A program made the translations under genes and the position numbers. The notes under the pieces were generated by a model. It was given only the letters and a program-made list of their open reading frames with translations. It did not search any database and was not told where the DNA came from. Below, piece by piece: positions 1 through 7,467 of a DNA stretch of 14,353 nt. The DNA is taken from assembly GCA_023451735.1 (NCBI GenBank), contig JAEXYH010000068.1, positions 1 to 14,353 of the forward strand, given 5' to 3'. The DNA is from Pseudomonadota bacterium (lineage in GTDB: Bacteria > Pseudomonadota > Alphaproteobacteria > Rhizobiales > Rhizobiaceae). Position 1 is the stretch's first letter. Each line of letters begins with the position of its first letter.

Positions 1-20
1 AGCATAGCTGTGACGCTACC

Positions 21-46
21 GCGACATTCGGAAAAGCCGAATGCGC
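21..46 (+). repeat. Hairpin immediately 5' of the tRNA gene
   Basis: Arms CATTCGG (25-31) and CCGAATG (37-43) are perfectly complementary around an AAAAG loop. GCG (21-23) and CGC (44-46) extend the stem past one bulged A (24), giving 10 pairs. It ends four bases before the mature tRNA 5' end. No T-run follows, so it does not look like a terminator. It may be part of the tRNA precursor leader. Confidence 0.5.
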
Positions 47-50
47 TTGG

Positions 51-127
<77 letters not shown>

Positions 128-224
128 AAATCTTCGGAATAAGATCGATCTTCATCGCGAAACTGCGATATTCTAGCTCCTGCTGGCTCAAAATTCCCGT
201 GCATTTCAATTTACATGCAGAGGG

Positions 225-1373
225 TTAGCTTCTCAGTTCGCTGCCTACTGCCTCCGTGGTGTCGGGTGCGTGGTCAGCCACAGCGCGTCCTATCCGGCGA
301 TAGTGGAAGACATCCCCTCCGGATGTGGTTGCCTCCTCGATCAAGGCTGCCATACGGGCATGTAATGGGGATTTGATGCAAGCGGGATCGGTGGCGGCGG
401 CGTTGCCTGCGATCGCCATTGCCTGACAGCGACAGCCCCCCCAGTCTATTTCCTTGCGGTCGCAGGTACGGCAGGGCTCCGCCATCCAGTCCGTGCCTCG
501 AAAGGCGTTAAATGCGGGGGAACCGTGCCAGATGTCGGCCAGGCTTTTTTCGCCGAAACGGTCGAAAACAAGGCCCGGTATGGTGCCGGCCGCATGACAC
601 GGAAGGACGGTACCGTCCGGCGCCACCATGAAGGCGTCGCGCGCCCAGCCGCCCATGCAGGGTTTGGGGTAGATCGCAAAATAATCGGGCGTGACGAAAT
701 CGATGGCGAGAATGCCGTGAAGCCGTTCCTGCGCTTCCCGTACGACATTCACTTGGCGTTCGACGGAAGCGCGGTCCGGCATCAGACTATTGCGGTTGAG
801 AAGCGCCCAGCCGGCATATTGAACATTGGCGATCTCCAGCCTCTCGGCGTCAAGTTCGAGCGCCAGTTCGATGAAAGCCGGTATCTCATGGATATTGTGG
901 CGGTGGATAGGAGCATTGATCGTCAAAGGCAGGCCAGCTGCACGCACCTGTTCGGCCGTCCCGATCTTCTTGACATGCGCATCGCGATAATTGCCGATCT
1001 TTTCGGTGGTGGCGGCGACAGCGCCTTGAAAACTGATCTGGACATGATCCAGTCCAGCCCGCGCCAGATCGTCGATCCGTCCTTCGCGAATACCGACGCC
1101 GGCGGTGATCAGGTTTGTATAGACGCCGCGATCGTTCAGGCGGCGGACCAGAGTTTCGAGATCCGGCCGCAGGGTCGGTTCACCTCCTGACAGATGGATC
1201 TGGAGCACGCCAAGATCGGCTGCCTGATCGAACAGGGACAGCCAGTCTTCCGTTGCCATTTCACGATTTGCCTTGAGAAGTTCGAGCGGGTTCGAACAAT
1301 AGGCACATTGCAGCGGACATCGATGAGTCAACTCGGCCAGCATGCCGATCGGGGGAAGGACCGCTTCGCTCAT
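225..1373 (-). CDS. pqqE: PqqE, radical SAM enzyme of PQQ synthesis
   Basis: PqqE, with the chaperone PqqD, joins the Glu and Tyr side chains of the PqqA peptide by a C-C bond, the first step of PQQ synthesis in the cytoplasm. The 382-residue product has the radical-SAM cysteine motif C19-x3-C23-x2-C26 near the N terminus and the SAM-binding GGEP at 63-66. A C-terminal SPASM domain carries cysteines at 239, 259, 301, 304, 314, 316 and 332, which should hold auxiliary Fe-S clusters. Length is normal for the family. The ATG overlaps the pqqD stop in ATGA (1370-1373), which fixes the start and suggests translational coupling. It is the last gene of the operon and ends 97 nt from the tRNA. No clear terminator follows. 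Confidence 0.97.
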   Translation of the reverse strand: MSEAVLPPIGMLAELTHRCPLQCAYCSNPLELLKANREMATEDWLSLFDQAADLGVLQIHLSGGEPTLRPDLETLVRRLNDRGVYTNLITAGVGIREGRIDDLARAGLDHVQISFQGAVAATTEKIGNYRDAHVKKIGTAEQVRAAGLPLTINAPIHRHNIHEIPAFIELALELDAERLEIANVQYAGWALLNRNSLMPDRASVERQVNVVREAQERLHGILAIDFVTPDYFAIYPKPCMGGWARDAFMVAPDGTVLPCHAAGTIPGLVFDRFGEKSLADIWHGSPAFNAFRGTDWMAEPCRTCDRKEIDWGGCRCQAMAIAGNAAATDPACIKSPLHARMAALIEEATTSGGDVFHYRRIGRAVADHAPDTTEAVGSELRS

Positions 1374-1669
1374 AACGTCACCAGCGACCGGTCGGACCAG
1401 TCCTGCAGAAAGGTTTCGACGTCTGCGGTTATCTCTTCGATGGGTGCGTCATATTGCATCGACAGTTCCTCCAGGATCTGGGTCACCGAATGCGTGCCGT
1501 CACATAGGTTGAGAATATCGAGGCTCACCTCATCCGGCCAGAACACCTTTTCCGGCGACAGCAAAGCCCAAGCTTGGCGGACCGTGTCATATTGCAGACG
1601 TACGTGTGGCTTCAGCATCGGCGTCGAGCCGGAAGAGAGAAGGGTACGCTGCCTTTGCGGTGTCATCAT
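1370..1669 (-). CDS. pqqD: PqqD, PqqA-binding chaperone
   Basis: PqqD binds the precursor peptide PqqA and presents it to PqqE. The 99-residue product has the family's core: a segment of the type PMLKPHVRLQYD, then a winged-helix-like RiPP recognition element with ILNLCDGTHSVTQI (52-65). The start is the upstream of two adjacent ATGs because it overlaps the pqqC stop as ATGA (1666-1669), the same arrangement as at the neighbouring junctions; a longer reading frame would run back into pqqC. It overlaps pqqE by 4 nt. Some methylotrophs fuse pqqC and pqqD, but here they are separate genes. The first 17 or so residues, before PMLKP, are a variable extension. Confidence 0.94.
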   Translation of the reverse strand: MMTPQRQRTLLSSGSTPMLKPHVRLQYDTVRQAWALLSPEKVFWPDEVSLDILNLCDGTHSVTQILEELSMQYDAPIEEITADVETFLQDWSDRSLVTL

Positions 1670-2421
1670 GGCTGTTTCGGATCGAAGGCGCCCGGCGGAA
1701 TGTGGCCATGATCGCCGTAGGCCTGTTCCAATGCGTCCAGCATGGCCCAGAGCAGATCGCATTTGAAAACAAGGGCACCGATCACCGCCTGCTGTTTTTC
1801 GGGCGTATCAGCATGTTGTTTTACATAGGCGAGCGCATAATCGGCATCACGCGAAGCTTGCACCGGCCTCGGCTTGAAATATTCGAGAATATCCTCGGTG
1901 ACATAATCATACTTGGCGAGCATGGCAGGCACCCGCTCGCTGATGATGACCGGTGAAAAGAGTTCGGTCAGGGAAGATGCCACCGCCTCCAGAAGGCTTC
2001 TATCGGTGCAAAAGGAAAGATATGCGCCGACGGCGAAGCGGGTGGCCGGCAGTGCTCCCCGCTGACTTGCCACAAAATCCCGGTCGAGCCGGAGGCCTGT
2101 CGCAAGTTTCAGCCAGCGGGCGATGCCGCCATTCCAGCCGTCACTGCCATCGTGATCCTCTATCCGCTTTCGCCACTCGGCGCGAAAGGCCGGATCTTCC
2201 GCATGCGACAGGATCATCGCGTCCTTGCGGGGAATGACGGCCTGATAACAATAGCGGTTCAGAGCCCAGGCCTGCAGTTGCCCCTTCGAGAGCTGGCCCG
2301 AGGTCATCTTGTGATGCAGCGGGTGGCGATTGTGATAACGGGAAAGGCCGATTTCGCGCAGGATGCCCTCAAGTTCATCCGCTGTCAGTCCATTGCGTGC
2401 GGCATCGGCGAACTCGTTCAC
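1666..2421 (-). CDS. pqqC: PqqC, pyrroloquinoline-quinone synthase
   Basis: PqqC catalyses the last step of PQQ synthesis: ring closure and an eight-electron oxidation of the intermediate by O2, without a metal or bound cofactor. The 251-residue all-helical protein of the haem-oxygenase-like fold has the family's diagnostic blocks RYHNRHPLHH (28-37), NRYCYQAVIPRKD (55-67) and SSLTELFSP (149-157), where active-site His, Arg, Lys and Glu residues lie. Translation appears to start at GTG (2421-2419), whose GTGA overlaps the pqqB stop; ATGA joins it to pqqD at the other end. Both overlaps suggest coupled translation in one pqqBCDE unit. Length is standard. Confidence 0.97.
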   Translation of the reverse strand: MNEFADAARNGLTADELEGILREIGLSRYHNRHPLHHKMTSGQLSKGQLQAWALNRYCYQAVIPRKDAMILSHAEDPAFRAEWRKRIEDHDGSDGWNGGIARWLKLATGLRLDRDFVASQRGALPATRFAVGAYLSFCTDRSLLEAVASSLTELFSPVIISERVPAMLAKYDYVTEDILEYFKPRPVQASRDADYALAYVKQHADTPEKQQAVIGALVFKCDLLWAMLDALEQAYGDHGHIPPGAFDPKQP

Positions 2422-3356
2422 AGGCGGATCTCCATTCCGTCATATCCAATCTCCCAGCCGCCTTGACGCACTGCCGCCGCTTCGGGCGAGCGATCGTCCA
2501 GGATGGGATTGGTGTTGTTGATATGCACATAAACTCGCCGTCCGATCTTGAGATCGGCCAGAGCTTGCATCGAGCCGTCATCGCCGGAAATATGCAGATG
2601 GCCCATGCGTTGCCCCGTTTTCGAGCCGACACCGGAGGTCAGCATCTCGTCATCGGTATAAACAGTTCCATCGAAGAGGAGACATGAGGTCCGATCCAGG
2701 CGCTGCTTGAGCTCGTGATCGATGCGGGCACAGCCCGGAATGTAAAAGACGGCTGACGCTGCATCTTCAGACGTGATCTTCAGGCCGATCGTGTCGCCCT
2801 CTTCGGTCCCAAAACCTTGCTCGGCCTTGGTCTGATCTTCCAGGAAAAGGGCAATCTTGCCGGGCACGGCGAATGCTTCCACCGCAATGCCGGTCGGCCT
2901 GTTCTGCCAGTTGAGAATGGGTGAGACCTCATGCAACACCAGCTCGCGGCGTTCGACAAAAGCCGGGTCTATGACGTTGAAGATCGAATTCTGCTCCAAC
3001 ACCGCAAGCACGCGAGCCGTGGCATAGATGACGAACCGCTCTCGTTCCCGCAGGCTGAGCAGACCGGCAATGTGATCGACATCCGCATTCGTCAGCACCA
3101 CGGCCGAGATCGGGGTGGAGCGCAGTGCAGCCGTTTCGCACGGCTGCAGTTCCGGCGTCGCGGCAATTTGCTCGCGGATATCCGGCGATGCATTAAAAAG
3201 CACCCACTGCGCTTCGTCGGCGCTTGCCGCGAGACTCGACTGTGTTCGTGGGCGGATATTTTCCGCACCTTTTCGCGCATCGCGGCTTAAACGGAAGTTA
3301 CAGTTCCACTGGGGGAAACCGCCCCCAGCGGCGGACCCCACAAGCTTCAGGTACAT
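2418..3356 (-). CDS. pqqB: PqqB, metallo-beta-lactamase-fold PQQ synthesis protein
   Basis: PqqB is an MBL-fold protein reported to act as an iron-dependent hydroxylase on the Glu-Tyr intermediate. The 312-residue product begins with the family signature AGGGFPQWNC (10-19) and carries the metal-site motif TNADVDHIAGLL (89-100); GHLHISGDD further on supplies more histidines. The ATG at 3356 was chosen because an AGGGG ribosome site (3366-3370) sits 9 nt upstream and because family members begin just before this signature. A GTG 30 nt and an ATG 9 nt upstream are less well placed. Most homologues I recall have extra cysteines after WNC that bind a structural zinc; here NFRLSRDAR follows instead, so that site seems absent. 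The gene lies 91 nt after pqqA, beyond a hairpin. Confidence 0.95.
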   Translation of the reverse strand: MYLKLVGSAAGGGFPQWNCNFRLSRDARKGAENIRPRTQSSLAASADEAQWVLFNASPDIREQIAATPELQPCETAALRSTPISAVVLTNADVDHIAGLLSLRERERFVIYATARVLAVLEQNSIFNVIDPAFVERRELVLHEVSPILNWQNRPTGIAVEAFAVPGKIALFLEDQTKAEQGFGTEEGDTIGLKITSEDAASAVFYIPGCARIDHELKQRLDRTSCLLFDGTVYTDDEMLTSGVGSKTGQRMGHLHISGDDGSMQALADLKIGRRVYVHINNTNPILDDRSPEAAAVRQGGWEIGYDGMEIRL

Positions 3357-3410
3357 GAAACCCATCCCCTGACGAGATTTCGTCACGGCTCAATATCATC
3401 TTTGAAAGAC

Positions 3411-3435
3411 GCCCCATCCGGGATCCGGATGAGGC
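3411..3435 (-). promoter_or_regulatory. Hairpin in the pqqA-pqqB gap
   Basis: CATCCGG (3415-3421) and CCGGATG (3425-3431) form a perfect 7-bp stem with a 3-nt loop. GCC (3411-3413) and GGC (3433-3435) extend it across one C/A mismatch. It begins 12 nt beyond the pqqA stop codon. On the minus strand only a short T-stretch follows, so it is more likely a partial attenuator or a 3'-end stabiliser for pqqA mRNA than a full terminator. Confidence 0.6.
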
Positions 3436-3447
3436 TGCTTTAACTGC

Positions 3448-3543
3448 TTATTTTTTCGATGGAAGTTGTGCGGGAAAGTAGCGGGACATTTCCATTCCGA
3501 CAGCGACGGTGCACATCGCCGGTTTCTTCCAGGTCTTCTTCAT
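3448..3543 (-). CDS. pqqA: PqqA, PQQ precursor peptide
   Basis: This 31-residue ribosomal peptide is the substrate from which PQQ is built: the side chains of Glu18 and Tyr22 become the cofactor. The defining E-x3-Y motif is present as E-M-S-R-Y, preceded by KKTWKKPA and followed by FPAQLPSKK. Length is typical of rhizobial PqqA. The ATG at 3543 has a strong GGAGGAG ribosome site 6 nt upstream; an open frame extending further upstream on this strand has no support. It is the first gene of the pqq operon and diverges from the transporter operon. A hairpin just downstream may keep pqqA transcripts more abundant than pqqBCDE, which fits a consumed substrate. Confidence 0.96.
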   Translation of the reverse strand: MKKTWKKPAMCTVAVGMEMSRYFPAQLPSKK

Positions 3544-3583
3544 AAGTTTCTCCTCCTCATAAAGGGCCTCATCGGCCAAGATC

Positions 3584-3611
3584 ATCATACGCGCAATTCC
3601 ACGATGCACAA
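3584..3611 (-). promoter_or_regulatory. Candidate pqqA promoter
   Basis: On the minus strand TTGTGC (3611-3606) and TATGAT (3589-3584) are separated by 16 bp. The -10 element matches TATAAT at five of six bases. Transcription would begin near 3577, giving a leader of about 34 nt with the ribosome site in it. Assigned by eye. Confidence 0.4.
3595..3605 (-). promoter_or_regulatory. Shared 11-bp element, copy 1 (pqqA promoter)
   Basis: ATCGTGGAATT on the minus strand, inside the spacer of the putative pqqA promoter, 51 nt before the start codon. An identical 11-mer lies 47 nt before the start of the 114-residue exported-protein gene (10255-10265), in the same orientation. It could be a shared regulator site or a shared extended promoter. 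Confidence 0.4.
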
Positions 3612-3648
3612 CCGCAGACAAACGCGAAGTTTGAAGGCGATCTCTCAT

Positions 3649-3661
3649 TTACAGGTTGTAA
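3649..3661. promoter_or_regulatory. Dyad in the divergent control region
   Basis: TTACA-GGT-TGTAA is a perfect 5-bp dyad with a 3-bp centre. It lies about 40 bp upstream of the putative pqqA -35 element and 90 bp upstream of the first gene of the transporter operon, a suitable place for a regulator acting on both. No factor can be assigned. I found no convincing sigma-70 promoter for the plus-strand operon in 3544-3750. Confidence 0.3.
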
Positions 3662-3750
3662 TCCGTTCCTTCTGCGCTAAGCTGACTGAGGCACCGATAA
3701 TCCATGGCAGATCCGAACAGTGTCGGAGATGCGTGTTCTTTTGCGAGCAT

Positions 3751-5001
3751 ATGGGATGTGTGGTGGCTGTTTTCGTGTTTTTGTTCGTTTCAGTTTTTCT
3801 TGCGATTTTGCCTCTCGCAGAGGCCAACGCACAAGCTTCACCCAAACCCGGAACGCCAGGCCTGGAGCGATCTGAGCCCGAGGCATCCGCCATGAAGCTT
3901 GGCTACATTCGCGCCTATGCACCGCAACTGGCGCTATCGGTTCTCGATGTGCCGCCACGTGACGAAGGCGTGGCTGGGGCCAATGTGGCTATATCCGACA
4001 ACAACACGACCGGGCGTTTTCTGGGACAGAAATTTTCGCTGGATGTGGTCGAGGTAAAACCGGATTCGGATGTGCTTGCCGTTTTCGATACGATGGCGGG
4101 CGAGGGGATTTCAATAATTCTTGCGGATCTTTCTGCAGAGCAGCTTCTGGCGCTGGCGGACGCAGCCCAAGCCAAAGGGATCATCGTCTTCAATGTCGGC
4201 GCGACGGACGACAGGTTGCGGGAAGAGGATTGCCGGGCAAACGTCTTTCATGTCGCGCCCACGCGCAGCATGCTGGCAGATGGGCTGGCGCAATATCTGA
4301 TCTGGAAACAATGGCGGCGCTGGGCGCTGGTTTATGGTTCGCATGAGCGCGACCGGCTGTTTGCCGACGCTCTGCGCCGGGCAGCCGAGCGGTTCGGCGC
4401 GGAGATCGTCGCGGAAAAGGAATTTACCGATACCGGTACGGCGCGGCGCACAGATAGTGGCGTGGTGCAGATCCAACGGCAGATGCCGGTCTTTACCCAG
4501 GGGCTGGCCGAGCATGACATTCTGCTGGTGGCCGATGAAAGCGAGGTTTTCGGCACTTATGTGCCGTTTCGCACCTGGCAGCCACGACCGGTGGCCGGCA
4601 CGGCAGGGCTGATGCCTTCCGCCTGGCATCCAGCAAGCGAGCAATGGGGCGGCACCCAGATCCAGAACAGGTTTGCCAAGGCAACCGGGCGAAGAATGTT
4701 GTCGAAGGACATGTCGGCCTGGACGGCGGCGCGCATTATCGGCGAGGCGGCGACACGCACGCGGAGTGCCGATCCCAAGGAAATCGCCGGTTTTATCCGT
4801 TCCGAGGATTTTTCCATTGCGGCTTTCAAGGGGCAGAAGCTCACTTTTCGGCGCTGGAATTGGCAGTTGAGGCAGCCGGTCTTTATCGGTGACGGGCGAT
4901 CGGTGGTATCGACCTCGCCGCAGGAAGGATTTCTTCATCAGTTCTCCGAGCTCGACACATTGGGCATCGACAGACCGGAGACGAAGTGTGCGCTGAAATA
5001 G
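3751..5001 (+). CDS. lutA: Periplasmic binding protein of a PQQ/lanthanide-associated ABC system (LutA/PedA1-like)
   Basis: The product (416 residues) has a hydrophobic export signal (about 1-29, ending ANAQA) and a type-I periplasmic binding fold like amino-acid receptors, starting around MKLGYIRAYAP (48-58). It resembles the binding proteins found with PQQ-dependent alcohol dehydrogenases: LutA in Methylobacterium and PedA1 in Pseudomonas putida, where the operons support growth on lanthanides. The ligand, a free ion or a chelate, is unknown. Two mature cysteines (REEDC and the C-terminal ETKC) could pair. The start is uncertain. ATG 3751 has a poor ribosome site; GTG 3733 has GGAG 4 nt upstream, but that GGAG lies in a small TCCGA/TCGGA hairpin (3712-3727). 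Longer frames would cross pqqA. First gene of a six-gene operon; the next starts 34 nt downstream. Confidence 0.82.
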   Translation: MGCVVAVFVFLFVSVFLAILPLAEANAQASPKPGTPGLERSEPEASAMKLGYIRAYAPQLALSVLDVPPRDEGVAGANVAISDNNTTGRFLGQKFSLDVVEVKPDSDVLAVFDTMAGEGISIILADLSAEQLLALADAAQAKGIIVFNVGATDDRLREEDCRANVFHVAPTRSMLADGLAQYLIWKQWRRWALVYGSHERDRLFADALRRAAERFGAEIVAEKEFTDTGTARRTDSGVVQIQRQMPVFTQGLAEHDILLVADESEVFGTYVPFRTWQPRPVAGTAGLMPSAWHPASEQWGGTQIQNRFAKATGRRMLSKDMSAWTAARIIGEAATRTRSADPKEIAGFIRSEDFSIAAFKGQKLTFRRWNWQLRQPVFIGDGRSVVSTSPQEGFLHQFSELDTLGIDRPETKCALK

Positions 5002-5035
5002 GGTGAGGAATAAGAGAGCCTTGGGAGGGGCCAAC

Positions 5036-6025
5036 ATGCAGAAAAGACCGACTTCTGTCGCCATCATGTTCGCCACGGTGTTTTGCGGCGGGCTTTTGGA
5101 CATGCAGCCGGCCGAAGCCTTCATGGCCTATGTGTCAAACGAAAAGGACAACACGGTGACCGTTGTCGACACGGCAACCGGCACTGTTGTGAAAACGCTT
5201 CCCGTTGGGCAGAGGCCGCGCGGCATTACCATCTCGCATGACGGTAAGTTCATCTATCTTTGCGCCAGCGATGACGACACGATCGAGGTGATCGATACCG
5301 AGACGCTCCAGATCGTCGATACGCTTCCCTCCGGGCCGGATCCGGAACTCTTCGTTCTCTCGCCGGATGGCAAGACGCTTTATGTCGCCAACGAAGACGA
5401 CAATCTGGTCACCGTCATCGATATCGAAAGTAGTGATATGCTGGCGGAGATTCCGGTTGGCGTCGAGCCGGAGGGCATGGGTATCAGCCCTGACGGCAAG
5501 ACCATGGTCAACACGTCAGAGACGACCAACATGGCGCATTTCATCGATACCGACAGCCACGAAATTACGCATAACGTGCTGGTAGACTCGCGGCCGCGCT
5601 TTGCGGAGTTCAAGCCGGACGGATCGGAAGTCTGGGTGAGTGCGGAGATCGGCGGCACGGTTTCGGTCATCGACAATGCCAGCCGAGAGGTGAAGCAGAA
5701 GATCACATTCGAGATCGCCGGGCTGCGATCCGAGGCGATCCAGCCGGTCGGCGTGCGCATAACCGCCGATGGCAGAAAAGCCTATGTGGCACTGGGGCCG
5801 GCCAATCGTGTCGCGGTGGTCGATACGGCCACCTACAAGGTCGAGAAATATGTGCTGGTCGGCCAGCGGGTATGGCAGCTCGCTTTCACGCCGGACCAGA
5901 AGACGATCATCAGCACCAATGGCGTTTCCAACGACATTACTTTCATCGACGTGGCGAGTGACGAACCGGTGCAATCGGTGACGGTGGGAGCGATGCCGTG
6001 GGGTGTCGTGGTTTCGCCGAAATAG
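5036..6025 (+). CDS. Exported YVTN beta-propeller protein (PedA2/LutB-like)
   Basis: The 329-residue product has a signal peptide (about 1-28, ending QPAEA) followed by YVTN-type repeats through the rest of the chain, e.g. AYVSNEKDNTVTVVDTATG and LYVANEDDNLVTVIDIESS. This length suits one seven-bladed propeller. Proteins of this type occur regularly in ABC operons tied to PQQ-dependent alcohol oxidation; the second gene of pedA1A2BC is one, and by position it probably equals lutB. A role as a periplasmic metal or chelate carrier or a transporter accessory is inference. Several blades have acidic loops (EKDN, SDDD, NEDDN). The ATG at 5036 was chosen over a GTG 33 nt upstream because GGGAGGGG ends 5 nt before it and the signal peptide begins there. 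Confidence 0.88.
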   Translation: MQKRPTSVAIMFATVFCGGLLDMQPAEAFMAYVSNEKDNTVTVVDTATGTVVKTLPVGQRPRGITISHDGKFIYLCASDDDTIEVIDTETLQIVDTLPSGPDPELFVLSPDGKTLYVANEDDNLVTVIDIESSDMLAEIPVGVEPEGMGISPDGKTMVNTSETTNMAHFIDTDSHEITHNVLVDSRPRFAEFKPDGSEVWVSAEIGGTVSVIDNASREVKQKITFEIAGLRSEAIQPVGVRITADGRKAYVALGPANRVAVVDTATYKVEKYVLVGQRVWQLAFTPDQKTIISTNGVSNDITFIDVASDEPVQSVTVGAMPWGVVVSPK

Positions 6026-6053
6026 GAAACCGGGATAACGGGAGGAGGAAGGC

Positions 6054-6539
6054 ATGCTGGATTATCGGACATTGGGGTTGGTCGCATTGGCGGCGGTTTT
6101 TATCTCGGCAGGTGTCGGCTTTGCGCAGGACAAGGATGATGATGACGAGGACAAGCCGACTGCCAAGGCGGCTTCGACGGAAAAGGTCACGCGGGCGAGC
6201 AAGGATGTGCCGGAACTGATCCTCGGGTCGGCAAAGGACAATTTTGCCGTCAACCGCAAGGATTTCGAGCTTGTGGCAGGGCAGGGCTATCGCTGGAAGA
6301 TCACCTCGGCGGCCGGGCTGGAATACAAATTCGTCACCGACCTGTTCCGCAATGTCTGGATGAACCAGATCGTTATCAACGATCTCGAGGTTCACATGAA
6401 CGGCGCGCCGGCCTGGCTCGAATTCGACAGTGAAGGCACGATGCAGGTGCAATTCACCGCTGTTCGTCCCGGCAGCTACACATGGTCCGTGCCGGATCTC
6501 GCCGACAAGGGAATGAAGGGTACGATTACCATCAAATAG
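6054..6539 (+). CDS. Small exported cupredoxin-like protein lacking copper ligands
   Basis: The 161-residue product has a signal peptide (about 1-24, GVGFAQ) followed at once by the acidic tract DKDDDDEDK (26-34). A beta-rich domain (about 53-161) ends in SVPDLADKGMKGTITIK, the way small cupredoxins end. However, there is no cysteine at all, and only His114 and Met154 resemble copper ligands, so type-1 copper binding is unlikely. It sits between the propeller and ATPase genes, where Methylobacterium has lutC/lutD. Small exported proteins from that region include a reported lanthanide-binding one (recalled). Binding of a rare-earth ion by the acidic tract is a guess. The ATG follows a good GGAGGAGGAAGG site 28 nt after the previous stop. 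Confidence 0.85.
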   Translation: MLDYRTLGLVALAAVFISAGVGFAQDKDDDDEDKPTAKAASTEKVTRASKDVPELILGSAKDNFAVNRKDFELVAGQGYRWKITSAAGLEYKFVTDLFRNVWMNQIVINDLEVHMNGAPAWLEFDSEGTMQVQFTAVRPGSYTWSVPDLADKGMKGTITIK

Positions 6540-6597
6540 AAGAATGGGTTCGAGCAGCGTCCAGCTCGGGCGCGGCGTCGAGCGCGGGAGGAATAGG

Positions 6598-7467
6598 ATG
6601 CACTGTATCGGTGACGAGGACGGGGTGGCAAAAGCGATGGCGCTGGAGGTCGCCATGGTTAGCCATTCCTATGGGCAAAAGAAAGCGCTCGATGCCGTTT
6701 CCTTCTCCATTCCCGCAGGCGGCTTTACCGTTCTGCTGGGTCTGAATGGTGCTGGCAAGACAACGCTATTTTCGCTGGTCAGCCATCTTTACGACACCCG
6801 CCAAGGATCGATCCGTGTCTTCGGCCGGGATATCAGGCGTGAACCAGGCGAAGCCCTGCGTCGGCTTGGCATCGTCTTTCAGGCGCGCACCCTCGATCTC
6901 GACCTTTCCGTCGGCCAGAACCTCGCCTATCACGCGGCGCTGCATGGTATCGGCAGGCGGGATGCAATGGCGCGGATCAGGGAGTTGCTGATGCAGGTCG
7001 AAATGGCTGACCGGTTGCACGACAAGGCCCGTAATCTTTCCGGCGGACAGATGCGCCGCGTGGAGATCGTTCGGGCGCTGTTGCACCGGCCATCCTTGCT
7101 TCTGCTCGATGAGGCGACGGTCGGACTGGATATCCGGTCGCGCTCAGAGATTCTGGCGACGATCCGGGCGCTGGTGAAACAGACCGGTCTGAGCGTGCTT
7201 TGGGCAACGCATCTGATCGACGAGGTGGACGAGGCAGATGACGTGGTGATCCTCGACAAGGGGCGTGTACTGGTCGCGGGGGCGGTGGCGGATGTGGTGC
7301 GTCAGGCGGGGGCGAGGGATATCGGCGGTGCTTTCGCAGGTTTGACGAGTGGAGCTTCGCGTTCTGGATTGAGCGTGGTTACTGCTGTCGCAATTGAAGA
7401 GATGAGCGACCTTGCCGCGCGCAGCAAGGTTGATGCGGCTGCCCCGCCGGTCGGAGTGGTGCGATGA
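6598..7467 (+). CDS. lutE: ABC transporter ATPase (LutE/PedB-like)
   Basis: Cytoplasmic nucleotide-binding subunit of the operon's ABC system. The 289-residue product has all motifs intact: Walker A GLNGAGKTT (48-56), Q-loop Gln95, signature LSGGQ (147-151), Walker B LLLLDEA (167-173), D-loop around GLD (176-178) and switch His205. The sequence is closest to ATPases that pair with ABC-2 permeases, and it matches the PQQ-alcohol-dehydrogenase-associated type. A C-terminal tail of about 50 residues after the ATPase core has no motif I recognise. The ATG at 6598 was chosen for its GGGAGGA site 5 nt upstream, over an in-frame ATG at 6544 that has none. Its stop overlaps the permease start (ATGA, 7464-7467). 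Confidence 0.93.
   Translation: MHCIGDEDGVAKAMALEVAMVSHSYGQKKALDAVSFSIPAGGFTVLLGLNGAGKTTLFSLVSHLYDTRQGSIRVFGRDIRREPGEALRRLGIVFQARTLDLDLSVGQNLAYHAALHGIGRRDAMARIRELLMQVEMADRLHDKARNLSGGQMRRVEIVRALLHRPSLLLLDEATVGLDIRSRSEILATIRALVKQTGLSVLWATHLIDEVDEADDVVILDKGRVLVAGAVADVVRQAGARDIGGAFAGLTSGASRSGLSVVTAVAIEEMSDLAARSKVDAAAPPVGVVR

Noticed and set aside
141..152. 12-bp palindrome AAGATCGATCTT downstream of the tRNA
   Set aside because: Perfect but without a loop or T-run, so not a convincing terminator, and no regulator is implied next to a tRNA.
200..219. TGCAT/ATGCA inverted repeat as a pqq operon terminator
   Set aside because: Only 5 pairs with a 10-nt loop and no T-run.
525..1190. 221-codon plus-strand open frame opposite pqqE
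   Set aside because: Overlaps the certain pqqE gene and has no domain or ribosome site.
3466..3750. Upstream extension of the transporter binding protein across pqqA
   Set aside because: It would be antisense to pqqA and precede the signal peptide; only GTG 3733 remains a possible alternative.
4111..5124. 337-codon minus-strand open frame opposite the binding-protein gene
   Set aside because: Antisense shadow of a clear gene; Arg/Pro/His-rich low-information translation and no start signal.
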